Source: UBA6163 sp041753075 (GTDB lineage Bacteria; Planctomycetota; Planctomycetia; Pirellulales; Pirellulaceae). Taken from it: 64,000 bases of DNA. The stretch's first letter is position 1. Every line of letters begins with the position of its first letter. A program made the position numbers and the translations under genes. The DNA is taken from the NCBI GenBank assembly GCA_041753075.1, contig JBGSVE010000086.1, positions 4,362-68,361 on the forward strand. Reading direction: 5' to 3'. Shown here one piece after another: positions 51,393 through 60,425 of this stretch. Below the pieces are notes generated by a model. The model did not search any database and was not told the DNA's origin. It was given only the letters and a program-made list of their open reading frames with translations.

Positions 51393-53213
51393 ATGCCAGA
51401 CCTCATTGCCCAGGGAACTCAATCGCGCGAGCGTTGGCGTCGTACACTGCCGACGGCCAATCAAGCGTGCGAGTTGGTGCTAGGTCGCGGCGGTGGCGCG
51501 GGCCATGTTTGGGCAGTGCCGTGGGATGATCGGATCTCGCGCGAACATGCCATGCTACTGGCGCGCGACGATGGATCGGTGTTGGTTAGTAAACTTGGCT
51601 CAGCGCGAAACCCAATTTTTTATCACGGCCGCAAGCACGACTCGTTTACACTTGGGCCCGGCGAGCATTTCGTAATCGGGCACACGACTTTCACATTGGC
51701 AGTGCGGCCCGAGGTGAATGTCAGCGATCCTCGTGCCGGTGTAACCGAACACATCTACGAAATGGAAAACCTGCGCCGCCGAGGTTTCCGCGAAACGGCG
51801 ACCCGCATCGAAGCGCTGGGGCGATTGCCTGACATCATCGGCAGTAGCAGCAGCGATGACGAATTGTTGGTTCGTGTGGTAAGTCTGCTGATGCAATCGA
51901 TTCTCTCGGCGTCAGCCGTGGCGATCATGCAAGTTCCCACGGAAGCGAATTTGCCGCCGACGATCTTGCATTACGACAACCGCTCGCCCGCCGCCGACGG
52001 ACCGCGCCCCAGCGCGCGGATAGTGCGCCAAGCAGCAATGCGAAACGAAAGCGTCCTGCAACTTTGGGCCGCTGGGGACGACCATGCAAAAATCGACAAC
52101 GCCTACACCGCAAGCGAAGAAGTTGATTGGGCGTTTGGCGTTCCGATCGGCGGTGAAGCGTGCCAAGGTTGGGTAATCTATGTTGCCGGCCAATTGCAGT
52201 CACTGCGCAGCGGCGGTATCGATCAATCACTACAAGCTGCACCGGAGAATTTGCACGACGATGTCAAGTTCACCGAGCTGGTCGGTACCACGGTCGCATC
52301 CTTGCGCCAATCTCGGATGTTACAGCGCCGGCAAGTTGGCATGAAACAATTCTTTGCTCCGGTTGTGATGGACGCGATGCTGGGCCGCGATCCCGAGGAT
52401 GTGCTGAAGCCGCGCGAGACCGATGTGTCGGTTTTGTTTTGTGACCTGCGCGGCTTCACGCGACAAAGCGAGCAATCGCAGGGACGTTTATTGGAATTAT
52501 TACAACGGGTCAGCGACGCACTCGGCGTGATGACGGGTGAAATTTTAAAATGGGGCGGCGTCGTCGGTGATTTTCATGGCGATGCGGCAATGGGGTTTTG
52601 GGGTTGGCCACTGGACCAAAACGATGCGGTCCTGCGCGCCGCATCGGCGGCGCTGGCGATTCGTGATGCGTTTCGCGACCAAGCCAACGATTCGTCGAGC
52701 ACCGCCGCGTCATTGCATGGGTTTCGCTGTGGCATTGGCGTCGCCACCGGGCGTGCCGTCGCAGGGCGCATCGGTACGGTCGACCAAGTCAAGGTGACGG
52801 CGTTTGGTCCCGTCGTCAATTTGGCCAGCCGACTTGAAGGCATGACCAAGGCGCTGGGCGTTGAATTGCTGATTGACGACGTCACGGCCAATTGGATTCG
52901 AACCAATGTAAAACCAATTCAAATGCGAGTCCGCAAGTTGGCAATCGTGCGACCCGCTGGGTTCGAGTCACCGCTGGAGGTCAGCCAATTGTTGCCGCCC
53001 GCCGACGTCCCCGATTCACCGAGCGACAATGATGTCGAGCTATACGAAACGGCATTGCGGTTGGTCACCGCAGGTGATTGGGACCGCGCCTTTGACCAAT
53101 TGCATCGCGTCTCGGCGAACGATCGCGCCAAAGATTTTTTGACCGCCACGATCCTGCGTCACGGACGCATCCCGCCAAGCGATTGGACCGGCGTCGTCGA
53201 CATCGCCAAGTGA
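51393..53213 (+). CDS. FHA-like/GAF-like adenylate cyclase (class III)
   Basis: 606 residues. Residues 1-110 look like an FHA domain (ISREHAMLLARDDGSVLVSKLGSARNPIFYHG; the S-R-E-H and N-P features fit). Residues about 140-320 look GAF-like. The C-terminal cyclase (about 345-530) has VSVLFCDLRGFTRQSE, VGDFHGDAAMGFWGW and FGPVVNLASRLEGMTKALG, which keep the first metal-binding Asp, the second Asp and the catalytic Asn/Arg. A tetratricopeptide-like helix pair may follow at the end. It has no membrane segment. FHA plus cyclase suggests control by phosphothreonine proteins and Ser/Thr kinases, which are numerous in planctomycetes. Confidence 0.85.
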   Translation: MPDLIAQGTQSRERWRRTLPTANQACELVLGRGGGAGHVWAVPWDDRISREHAMLLARDDGSVLVSKLGSARNPIFYHGRKHDSFTLGPGEHFVIGHTTFTLAVRPEVNVSDPRAGVTEHIYEMENLRRRGFRETATRIEALGRLPDIIGSSSSDDELLVRVVSLLMQSILSASAVAIMQVPTEANLPPTILHYDNRSPAADGPRPSARIVRQAAMRNESVLQLWAAGDDHAKIDNAYTASEEVDWAFGVPIGGEACQGWVIYVAGQLQSLRSGGIDQSLQAAPENLHDDVKFTELVGTTVASLRQSRMLQRRQVGMKQFFAPVVMDAMLGRDPEDVLKPRETDVSVLFCDLRGFTRQSEQSQGRLLELLQRVSDALGVMTGEILKWGGVVGDFHGDAAMGFWGWPLDQNDAVLRAASAALAIRDAFRDQANDSSSTAASLHGFRCGIGVATGRAVAGRIGTVDQVKVTAFGPVVNLASRLEGMTKALGVELLIDDVTANWIRTNVKPIQMRVRKLAIVRPAGFESPLEVSQLLPPADVPDSPSDNDVELYETALRLVTAGDWDRAFDQLHRVSANDRAKDFLTATILRHGRIPPSDWTGVVDIAK

Positions 53214-53256
53214 GATTAGAGTTATGCCATAGTTGCTGACACCAGCCGTAGTTTGC

Positions 53257-54795
53257 TCATGGCTCCGCAATGAATGGCGTGTCATCAGGCCATCGCAGTT
53301 TATCGAGCGTCATCCATTCGTTTGAACTTGATCCCCACCCGTTATAGCCCACTTCGTATCGATCGTTTTCTTGGCCGATCACTTTGCCTTCCCACCAGGA
53401 GCTACCCCATTTGATGAGCACAGCATCGTCGATCATGGGAAGTTTGTTTCCGTTAGCGTCCGTCGGACGCTCGGTCTCGCGTTTGTACCAAGTCTTGGCG
53501 CGAGTTTGGTCGTAATCCGACAGCGAGTCGTAAGCGACCGACTCAGTTTGGCCGTTGGACGTCTTCAATCGAACTATCGTCCGCCCGTCTATTCGCTCGA
53601 CGCCTATGATCGCAGCTTCGATGACGACTTGGCCGTCCCGATCCGTCCACTCGCGAAACACACCGAAACTCGACTCAGCATCAATCGTTTCCCTTGATTT
53701 TTCTGGCTTCGTCGTCGGCAACGAGCTCGCGGTTTGATCCGAGCGAGTTTGCCTATTCTCGTTTGCGGTACTCTCGATTGTGGGCAATGACGGAGCTTTC
53801 CCCGACTCAACGGGCGACAGAACTTCGCGATCCGAATTTGCCAGACTCATTGGGGCATTTTCCGGCGCGTTATTGCTCTGCAGGGTCGCCACTGCGGCAC
53901 CGACCAACTGCACGATGCCAAAAATCAACGCGCCGGTAAACAGCAGCACACCGATCAATGCGGCGATTGACTTCAATCCCGAACCAAACCCACCTTGCGG
54001 CGGCACAGCCTCTGAATCGTCACCGCCGGGGTAGCGCAAGAAGATGACCTTTTCTTGGCGGCCTAGTACCGACTGGATATGCAACACGGTGATCCGCTCG
54101 TCATTTGATTCACCAAGCGTGTCGCCATGTCGAAGCACCGGACCACTCGTCAACAGGTATTGGCAGATACCGAAAATTCGCGCGTACATATCGCTGACCG
54201 ATTCGGGAGAACGGATTGACTCGATCTCCATCAAATCAAATGTTCTCATTCCCGTGGTTAAAGCAATCATCGGTGAATCGTCATCAGCGCTTGGAGAGAT
54301 AGTGATCTCGATCCAAAGCGAAATTGGTAAAGCGTCCTGCTCTAAAGTGTCGAGGACTTCGAGAAACGAATCCGCCGAAACCTTCAGTCCGTGCTTATTC
54401 CAAAGGACGCCAATCGCGGTTGGATGGGAACGTAGGATCGCTTCGACCACACGTGTGACCAACCAAGCTTGATCTACCAAGGACAATTTCGATGCAGCAG
54501 TGGTGACAATCCAGTGACTTTCGTGGTTGGCAAGATCCTGCGATGCGGTCAGCCAAAGCGGGTTGTAATCGCCCGGTTCAATGGCGAGAGCAGGCATTCT
54601 GGAGACGAACACCGCACCTGGATCAATACCGCTCCCAGACGTATCGTGAAAATCGATCTGAAAGATGTCGTCGCTCGCGCGCTCAACCTGTGAAACCTTG
54701 ACCGTTTCCAGCTGGATTGAATCGATTTCGCGCCGGAAGCTTTCCCGATCGAAGTCCGCCGAGTCGGAAAACGGCACGAAGCAAACCATCGTCAT
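53257..54795 (-). CDS. DUF4261 - membrane helix - SHD1 - Tudor-like domain protein
   Basis: 512 residues. Residues about 5-250 resemble DUF4261 (LVDQAWLVTRVVEAILRSHPTAIGVLWNKHG; ISLWIEITIS). A single membrane helix is at about 275-305. A disordered, Ser/Thr/Glu-rich linker (about 306-372) follows. Residues about 378-440 are an SLA1-homology (SHD1)-type domain (FREWTDRDGQVVIEAAIIGVERIDGRTIVRLKTSNGQ...VAYDSLSDYDQ). Residues about 455-505 look like a Tudor-knot/chromo-barrel: VLIKWGSSWWEGKV, RYEVGYNGWGSSSNEWM. SHD1 is common in planctomycetes; the Tudor-like part is unusual for bacteria. Function unknown. Confidence 0.75.
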   Translation of the reverse strand: MTMVCFVPFSDSADFDRESFRREIDSIQLETVKVSQVERASDDIFQIDFHDTSGSGIDPGAVFVSRMPALAIEPGDYNPLWLTASQDLANHESHWIVTTAASKLSLVDQAWLVTRVVEAILRSHPTAIGVLWNKHGLKVSADSFLEVLDTLEQDALPISLWIEITISPSADDDSPMIALTTGMRTFDLMEIESIRSPESVSDMYARIFGICQYLLTSGPVLRHGDTLGESNDERITVLHIQSVLGRQEKVIFLRYPGGDDSEAVPPQGGFGSGLKSIAALIGVLLFTGALIFGIVQLVGAAVATLQSNNAPENAPMSLANSDREVLSPVESGKAPSLPTIESTANENRQTRSDQTASSLPTTKPEKSRETIDAESSFGVFREWTDRDGQVVIEAAIIGVERIDGRTIVRLKTSNGQTESVAYDSLSDYDQTRAKTWYKRETERPTDANGNKLPMIDDAVLIKWGSSWWEGKVIGQENDRYEVGYNGWGSSSNEWMTLDKLRWPDDTPFIAEP

Positions 54796-54997
54796 TTCTG
54801 TAAACTCTCGTAAACCAAGTTGTCCCTCGACATCGACTTATCACTGGCAATCTATATCGTTTGCATCAATTGCGACATGAACGTAGACTCTTAGCCAGTC
54901 GCTCTTGTGGATTTCTCGTTCTTTTCCCCTGCGGTTGACCAATCGCCATCGGTTATGCTTCCCGCAACCAATGGTAGTTTAACACCCAGGGACCGCG
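54796..54997. other. Divergent promoter region
   Basis: About 200 bp between the divergent DUF4261-SHD1 gene and the acyl-CoA desaturase gene. Nothing coding is seen. GTTTAACACCCAGGGACCGCG just before the desaturase ATG holds an AGGGA-type ribosome-binding site. Confidence 0.4.
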
Positions 54998-55993
54998 ATG
55001 ACACACGATGCCGAGATACTTCTTCAGGATGCAATTCCCACCGGCGCGGCCCGCCCGGTAAATCATGCCCAGGCGGCTGTGCGTTGGGACTATACCGTTT
55101 TCTTCGTCACACTTCATGCCTTGGCACTTTTAGTCTTCCTGCCTTACTTCTTTTCGTGGGCCGGTGTTGTCGCGTTCGTGATCGGCGTCGTCGTGTTCGG
55201 CCAGATGGCGATTCCGATCGGCTACCACCGGATGCTTTCGCATCGAAGTTTTACGTCGCCAAAATGGTTCGAGCGAACGCTGGTCACCTTGGCAATGTGT
55301 ACCGCGCAAGAAACGCCCGCCCACTGGGTTGCCTGGCACCGCATGCACCACAGCCATTCGGATCACCACGAGGATCCGCATTCGCCACGGATCAGTTTCC
55401 TCTGGGCCCACGTGCAATGGCTGGTGCATGAAAGCCGCACGCGATTGGCGACATTCTCAATGTACGAAAAATACGCCCGCGATATTTTGGCCGATCCGTA
55501 TTATCGCTGGATCGAAAAGCTGCCGACGCCCGCAGGAATCTTCTATTTTGCACACGCGATCCTGTACGCATTGATCGCCAATGGTGTTTGCATCGCCATT
55601 TACGGAAATTCGCCCGAGGCCTATCGAGTGGCCGCCAGTGTTTTCGTTTGGGGTGTGATACTAAGAACCGTATGGGTTTGGCACATCACATGGTCGGTCA
55701 ACTCGATCACGCATGTGTTCGGTTATCGCAACCATGAAACGAGCGACGATAGCCGCAATAATTGGTTCGTTACCCTGCTGACCGCCGGTGAAGGTTGGCA
55801 TAACAACCACCATGCCGATCCGGCCAGCGCCTCGGTCCAACATCGTTGGTGGGAAATCGATATCAATTATTATGTGATTCGCCTATTCGGCGTCTTGGGT
55901 CTGGCCACGAACATCATTACGCCGCGACACGTGCGAAAGAAAGATGCAATTCGAAAACCTGTTGGTTTGCATAGTAAGGCCAGCGGCACTTGA
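54998..55993 (+). CDS. Acyl-CoA/acyl-lipid delta-9 desaturase
   Basis: 331 residues. His boxes are HRMLSHRSF (about residue 77), HRMHHSHSDHHEDPHSP and the third EGWHNNHHADPASASVQHRWWEIDINYYVI. This is the OLE1/DesC-type stearoyl-CoA family. Four membrane helices are expected. It should form monounsaturated fatty acids. It overlaps the methyltransferase gene by 4 nt, with which it is probably co-expressed. It differs in type from the desaturase at 48714. Confidence 0.92.
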   Translation: MTHDAEILLQDAIPTGAARPVNHAQAAVRWDYTVFFVTLHALALLVFLPYFFSWAGVVAFVIGVVVFGQMAIPIGYHRMLSHRSFTSPKWFERTLVTLAMCTAQETPAHWVAWHRMHHSHSDHHEDPHSPRISFLWAHVQWLVHESRTRLATFSMYEKYARDILADPYYRWIEKLPTPAGIFYFAHAILYALIANGVCIAIYGNSPEAYRVAASVFVWGVILRTVWVWHITWSVNSITHVFGYRNHETSDDSRNNWFVTLLTAGEGWHNNHHADPASASVQHRWWEIDINYYVIRLFGVLGLATNIITPRHVRKKDAIRKPVGLHSKASGT

Positions 55994-56772
55994 AAATGAT
56001 GTTCCTGCGTCGGAAACTCAGGTTGCGGTGGAGAGCCGAGAAGCTCATTCGCGCGATCGGTGATTTGGGCGTGTTTACATCCGATGGTTTGCCCTATCCC
56101 AACATGGATTTGCGGGCTTTGGTGTCTGGAGATCCCGAGGACACGCGAGCGAGTTTCCAACAAGTCGGTCGAACTTGCTTAAATCGGATTGCCGATTCGC
56201 TACGCAAGGACGGAGCAAATCTCAATGACTTCAATGACATACTCGATTTCGGTTGCGGTTGTGGCCGCACGATCCGCCATTTTCAACACCTCAAACCAGA
56301 GCAATTGATTGGCACGGATTACAATCCCAAGCTCATCCAGTGGTGCCAGCAGAACTTACCTTTCGCCCGCTTCGATGTCAATCAATTGAATCCACCGCTG
56401 GGCTGTGAAGATGAAAAATTTGAGTTGGTTTACGCATTTTCTGTTTTCACACACTTACCCGAATCGCTGCAGTTGGCCTGGATGGTCGAGCTGCGGCGTG
56501 TGTTAAAGCCAACCGGCTACCTGGCACTATCTACACTCGGCCTCGATTGCTTGAGCGCAGAACAACGTACGGGTGAATTAGTCGTGCTGAGGGAGCACGA
56601 TGCCGGCAAAAATCAATGCAGTGCATACCATGCTTTCGATTACGTCCGCGATACACTTGGAAAAGGATTTTCAATCGTAGACTTTGTCGAGCGTGGCGTC
56701 GGTCAAGATTTCTATCTTTTGAAGAAACAGGTCCTAGTAGTGCAAATGTCGAACGCGGATGGCGCGAACTGA
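55990..56772 (+). CDS. Class I SAM-dependent methyltransferase
   Basis: 260 residues; TTG at 55990 or ATG at 55996. SAM-binding motif I is ILDFGCGCGRTIRHF, then IGTDYNPKLIQWC, and LVYAFSVFTHLPESLQLAWMVELRRVLKPTGYLALS (motifs II-III). The first ~40 residues are basic and not recognised. The overlap with the desaturase suggests a lipid substrate, but the family also acts on small molecules and glycans. Its final 61 nt overlap the end of lnt on the other strand. Confidence 0.85.
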   Translation: MKMMFLRRKLRLRWRAEKLIRAIGDLGVFTSDGLPYPNMDLRALVSGDPEDTRASFQQVGRTCLNRIADSLRKDGANLNDFNDILDFGCGCGRTIRHFQHLKPEQLIGTDYNPKLIQWCQQNLPFARFDVNQLNPPLGCEDEKFELVYAFSVFTHLPESLQLAWMVELRRVLKPTGYLALSTLGLDCLSAEQRTGELVVLREHDAGKNQCSAYHAFDYVRDTLGKGFSIVDFVERGVGQDFYLLKKQVLVVQMSNADGAN

Positions 56773-58301
56773 ACTCCCCAACACAGCGTGACGACAATGC
56801 ATAGCCAGGCGAACGCATTGCCCGATACCGTGTAGAGCGTCGTCAACGTCATGCGGGGAACGGCCGCGACCAATTGGCCATCGACGCCGACGGGCAAGCG
56901 TGCTTCGATCCGCCCGCTAGGCGCGATGAAGCAAGTCACGCCTGTTGCGGCACAGCGTAACATTGCCCGACGATTCTCGATCGCCCGTAATTGAGCCAGT
57001 CGTAGGTGTTGGGTGAGTGTATCGGAATCGCGAAATGCCGAACCATTGATAATGACCGCCAGGCACTCCGCGCCCGCTAAAACCGTACGCCTAGCGTTTT
57101 CACAAATCATGTCTTCGTAACAAATCAGCGTCCCCAGCTTGGCACCGCTGGGCAAATTGAGCGGTTCATCGATCGTACCCGGAGTGATCGCAGCATCGAG
57201 CGCAGCCCAATAACGCAGCGCCGGTAGCAATGACTCGCCGGGCAAATACTCACCAAACGGGATCAACGTTCGCTTGACGTAGCGTCCCAGAATCTGCTTT
57301 TCCGGGCTGATCAAAAACGCTGTGTTTTGATACGGACCAGCGTCCCGACCCCCATCGCCGTAAAGTTTGCCACCGGCCAACAGGCAGGCCTTAAAATGTT
57401 TTGTTGGATCCTCGGCCGGGCAAGGTGATTCGGACAATTCACTGACACGAATCGCGTCGCCAAAATCGCCCAACGAAACGTGGTAATTTCCGATCGCCGA
57501 TTCGGGCCAAAGGACGAGGTCCACGTCATCTTGCAGCGGTAACGACCGGGCGCGCAATTGATCGACCGATTCGACGAATGTTGGGTCGACCTGAATCGCC
57601 GCGACCCGAAGGGTTAGCGCTGTGGCGGCCAGTGCATCAACTTGTTCGATGCGGAACCGGCCCCAACCAAACGCAACGGCGACCACGGCGGCTGATACCA
57701 AGGACACTTGCAACGCGCCCCGGCGATCTGGCAACGAATCTGCTATGCCTAAGACAAACATAGCGATTGACAATGCGGCCAAGATCACAACCGCGCTGAC
57801 CGCGCTGGTCCCGCCCAACTCCGCGACCTGCATCAACGGTAATACGTCGCTGTGGGTGTGTGCGATTCCCCATGTAAACACCCGCGGCCACAAAAACTCA
57901 ACCGAAATCCACCACGCCGGCGCTAGCAGCAAAACATAGATTCCTTGTTTCGCAGCAAGCGAAATCATCCCCGCAAACGCGGCAAGTAAAAAAGATTCCC
58001 AAGTCACCAAAATGAAATACACAGCCGTCGGCCAACCACGGGGCAAGTTTGTTGTTTCGGCTATCGATGCGGGTGCCCAATGAAATGCGATCGCCAGCAT
58101 CACGGTTCCCGCACCGGCTCCGACCAGAAACGAGCGAGCGGGCGTATGAAGAGTCGCGTAAGCAATCAATGCGGCGTGACCCAGCAAGCTGATCGCATAC
58201 AGATGGGGATACAGCCACGACGCACTCAGCACGATGCCGATAAACGTTACCGTAATGGTATTTTTTCCAGAACGAAACAACGAATTCATGGGGCGCATCA
58301 T
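56712..58301 (-). CDS. lnt: Apolipoprotein N-acyltransferase
   Basis: 529 residues. The N-terminal half has about six to eight membrane segments. The C-terminal half is a nitrilase-like domain with the catalytic triad Glu (WPESAIGNY), Lys (VKRTLIPFGEY) and Cys (LICYEDMI). It adds the third acyl chain to lipoproteins at the periplasmic face, fitting the several lipoproteins in this window. The NGSAFRDSDTLTQHLRLAQLRAIENRR segment is also typical. Overlap with the convergent methyltransferase is 61 nt, which is long for unrelated genes. Confidence 0.92.
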   Translation of the reverse strand: MMRPMNSLFRSGKNTITVTFIGIVLSASWLYPHLYAISLLGHAALIAYATLHTPARSFLVGAGAGTVMLAIAFHWAPASIAETTNLPRGWPTAVYFILVTWESFLLAAFAGMISLAAKQGIYVLLLAPAWWISVEFLWPRVFTWGIAHTHSDVLPLMQVAELGGTSAVSAVVILAALSIAMFVLGIADSLPDRRGALQVSLVSAAVVAVAFGWGRFRIEQVDALAATALTLRVAAIQVDPTFVESVDQLRARSLPLQDDVDLVLWPESAIGNYHVSLGDFGDAIRVSELSESPCPAEDPTKHFKACLLAGGKLYGDGGRDAGPYQNTAFLISPEKQILGRYVKRTLIPFGEYLPGESLLPALRYWAALDAAITPGTIDEPLNLPSGAKLGTLICYEDMICENARRTVLAGAECLAVIINGSAFRDSDTLTQHLRLAQLRAIENRRAMLRCAATGVTCFIAPSGRIEARLPVGVDGQLVAAVPRMTLTTLYTVSGNAFAWLCIVVTLCWGVQFAPSAFDICTTRTCFFKR

Positions 58302-58305
58302 GATT

Positions 58306-58346
58306 GATAAAAGAAAGAGACCGGCGGATTAACTCATCCGCCGGTC
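58306..58346 (-). terminator. Rho-independent terminator (minus strand)
   Basis: GACCGGCGGAT (58319-58329) and ATCCGCCGGTC (58336-58346) form a perfect 11-bp stem with a 6-nt loop. On the minus strand it is followed by TCTTTCTTTTATC, a loose T-run. It terminates the small secreted-protein gene at 58382-58786, just before lnt, which therefore needs its own promoter. Confidence 0.85.
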
Positions 58347-58381
58347 CCAAAGCAAACGACAAAAGCACTGGCGGTGCTTAA

Positions 58382-58786
58382 TTAGTTGCCTGAGCTTGAG
58401 CTTGAGCTCGACGACGGGACCGACAGATTGACCGTCGTGGTGCGTCCGCTGGTGACGCGAACGGTTCGACTGGAGAAGTCCGAGGCAGACAATGATGTTG
58501 TCGAGGAGTCAACGAAAGCGAAAACCAGGCTGCGATTGCCAGCCCGCAAGTTGGAAAATGTCATGTTTCCACCTGGATTGATAATCTTGCCGCCGCGATC
58601 AGTGAATTGATCCATCGTCGTGGCCGAAGATAACGAACTGCTGGGGTCAACGGCAACCAAAACCGTCAGCGATGAATCGCGATTGACGGCGCGGATGCGG
58701 GCGGTGGCTTTGGTGCTTCCGCCACCGGCCAAAGCCGCCGAAGGAACGCTGAGGATTAATGCGGCCGCGAAGAGATAACGATACAT
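58382..58786 (-). CDS. Small secreted protein, Ser-rich C-terminus
   Basis: 134 residues. Signal peptide MYRYLFAAALILSVPSAALA-G. The mature protein is probably beta-rich: ATARIRAVNRDSSLTVLVAV, GNMTFSNLRAGNRSLVFAFVD, SRTVRVTSGRTTTVNLSV, ending in a poly-Ser tail (SSSSSSSSGN). No family is recognised. A terminator follows its stop, so it is transcribed on its own. A surface or matrix role is possible. Confidence 0.75.
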   Translation of the reverse strand: MYRYLFAAALILSVPSAALAGGGSTKATARIRAVNRDSSLTVLVAVDPSSSLSSATTMDQFTDRGGKIINPGGNMTFSNLRAGNRSLVFAFVDSSTTSLSASDFSSRTVRVTSGRTTTVNLSVPSSSSSSSSGN

Positions 58787-58957
58787 GTTCTATTCCTGCT
58801 GGTTTGGGTCAAAGTTAGTAAGCAACGCGAGCTGTTCAGGTGTGAACGTGGGGAGTTGTCATCTTGACGGGCAAAAGAAACCGATCCGCTTAGTCTCTAC
58901 TGATTCGCTTTCTTGTCGGGCTTGGCTCCTGCGAGTGGATGGAAAATGTAAAGGACA

Positions 58958-59785
58958 CTAGTCCCAAAGGTTGTTGACTTCTTCGCGGCCATTTCGCGAG
59001 CACAACGCACCGATGATGCTTGGCTGGACCGACTCGTTGATAAAGCGAACCGCACCGTCACACAAAACGACCTGTGCACCGCCGGGATGAAAACTAAATA
59101 TCTCGTCGGCATTGTCGATGTTGATGCCACCGTTGTCGTGGGAGATGCAACTGCGTCCATCCATCCACAAACCAAATTCGTCTTCCAGCCGATCGACTAC
59201 TTCGGAAACGCAAATCGTATAACTGGATCCGTCAGTGATTTCACCGATCGAGACCGGTCGCAGTCGTTTGGCATTGGCTTGGACCAAGACGCCGTTGTTG
59301 ATTCCAAACGCGCCGACGGAACCGGCTGATGCTAGGGTGCTGCCAAAGATGCCCGAGTAATCGGTGTCGCCCTCGAAGTCAACGATTGACGATGGACACC
59401 GCAGAGTTGGAATTACCGAACGGCTGACCGCGAGATTGAACGGATCGTCAACCGGTAGTTTTTTGTTGATGCGCTCGGAAATGCCCGCCTGCTCGATCTG
59501 CGGCAAAATCTCAGTGATCCAACAAACGAAGTTTCCATCGGGACCGGCGTTGCCAAACGGAAAGTGGCGGTACGTTGCGTGGAACGATTGTAGACCCAAG
59601 CCCAATTGACGCAGATTGTTGGAACACTGGACGCGACGCGCCGATTCGCGCGCTGAACCGAGCGCTGTAGAAAGCAATCCGACGAGCACGCCGACGATGG
59701 CAATGACGACCAACAATTCAACGATCGTAAATCCACTACGACAGCATTGCGGCGAGCCGAAACGACGGTCCTGCTGTGTCCACAT
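58958..59785 (-). CDS. DUF1559 pseudopilin-like protein (short form)
   Basis: 275 residues. SGFTIVELLVVIAIVGVLVGLLSTALGSARESARRVQCSNNLRQLGLGLQSFH is a prepilin-like N-terminus in DUF1559 style. TLRCPSSIVDFEGDTDYSG, GSSYTICVSEVV and HPGGAQVVLCDGAVRFINESV complete the domain. The HPGGAxVxxxDGAV motif near the C-terminus is diagnostic. Compared with the copy at 38267 it is shorter. It is transcribed in the same direction as the small secreted protein, about 170 nt downstream. Confidence 0.92.
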   Translation of the reverse strand: MWTQQDRRFGSPQCCRSGFTIVELLVVIAIVGVLVGLLSTALGSARESARRVQCSNNLRQLGLGLQSFHATYRHFPFGNAGPDGNFVCWITEILPQIEQAGISERINKKLPVDDPFNLAVSRSVIPTLRCPSSIVDFEGDTDYSGIFGSTLASAGSVGAFGINNGVLVQANAKRLRPVSIGEITDGSSYTICVSEVVDRLEDEFGLWMDGRSCISHDNGGINIDNADEIFSFHPGGAQVVLCDGAVRFINESVQPSIIGALCSRNGREEVNNLWD

Positions 59786-59975
59786 GGCGCCACCTGCCCC
59801 GCGAGTTCGAGAAGCGGCAATCGAGTTCTTTGCGATCCACCAATTTTCACCTGACTAGCACAGCGCGTGAATATCGGTTGCTAGCAGCGGGGCCACAACC
59901 CCTGTAGGTGTAAAATCTTTTACCACCTGGGCCCCATCGATTGACGGACACATGCGACACACAGTGTGTCAGGCG
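59786..59975. other. Intergenic stretch with small palindromes
   Basis: GACACACAGTGTGTC at 59956-59970 is a perfect short palindrome just after the rnhA stop. AGGTGTAAAA...TTTTACCACCT (59906-59928) is an imperfect hairpin. These may slow transcription or protect an RNA end; neither is followed by a clear T-run. Confidence 0.4.
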
Positions 59976-60425
59976 TTACAGATATCTCTGTGTCGCGGCG
60001 ACGGCGAGTTGATCGCAACGTTCGTTCTCGCAATGCCCGGCGTGGCCTTTGACATGCTGGTAAACGATTTGGTGGGTTTTTGTTAGCTCGTCCAGTCGTT
60101 TCCAGAGGTCGATGTTTTTGATCGGCACCCATTTTGAACCGTCTTTGCGTTTCCAGTCGCGGCTTTTCCAGCCCGCCATCCACTGCGTCAACCCTTGGCC
60201 GACGTAGTTGCTGTCGGCATACAGCGTCACAAGGCACGGTTCTTTGAGCGATTCAAGACCACGAATCACCGCCATCAATTCCATTTGGTTGTTGGTGGTC
60301 TCGCGCATGCCGTCGGCGCATTCGAGTTCCTTGCCGGTCTTGGAGCAGCGCAAGATAAACGCCCAGCCACCCGGACCCGGATTGCCGCTGCACGCTCCAT
60401 CGGTAAACAGTTCCACTTCTTTCAT
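59976..60425 (-). CDS. rnhA: Ribonuclease HI
   Basis: 149 residues. The active-site acidic residues are Asp9 (LFTDGACSGNPGPGG), Glu in NNQMELMAVI, Asp in LYADSNYV and the last Asp in NERCDQLAVAA, with HVKGHAGHCEN carrying the His. It removes RNA from RNA-DNA hybrids. The upstream antitoxin-like gene ends at 60422, so the rnhA start overlaps that stop (ATGA-type). Confidence 0.96.
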   Translation of the reverse strand: MKEVELFTDGACSGNPGPGGWAFILRCSKTGKELECADGMRETTNNQMELMAVIRGLESLKEPCLVTLYADSNYVGQGLTQWMAGWKSRDWKRKDGSKWVPIKNIDLWKRLDELTKTHQIVYQHVKGHAGHCENERCDQLAVAATQRYL

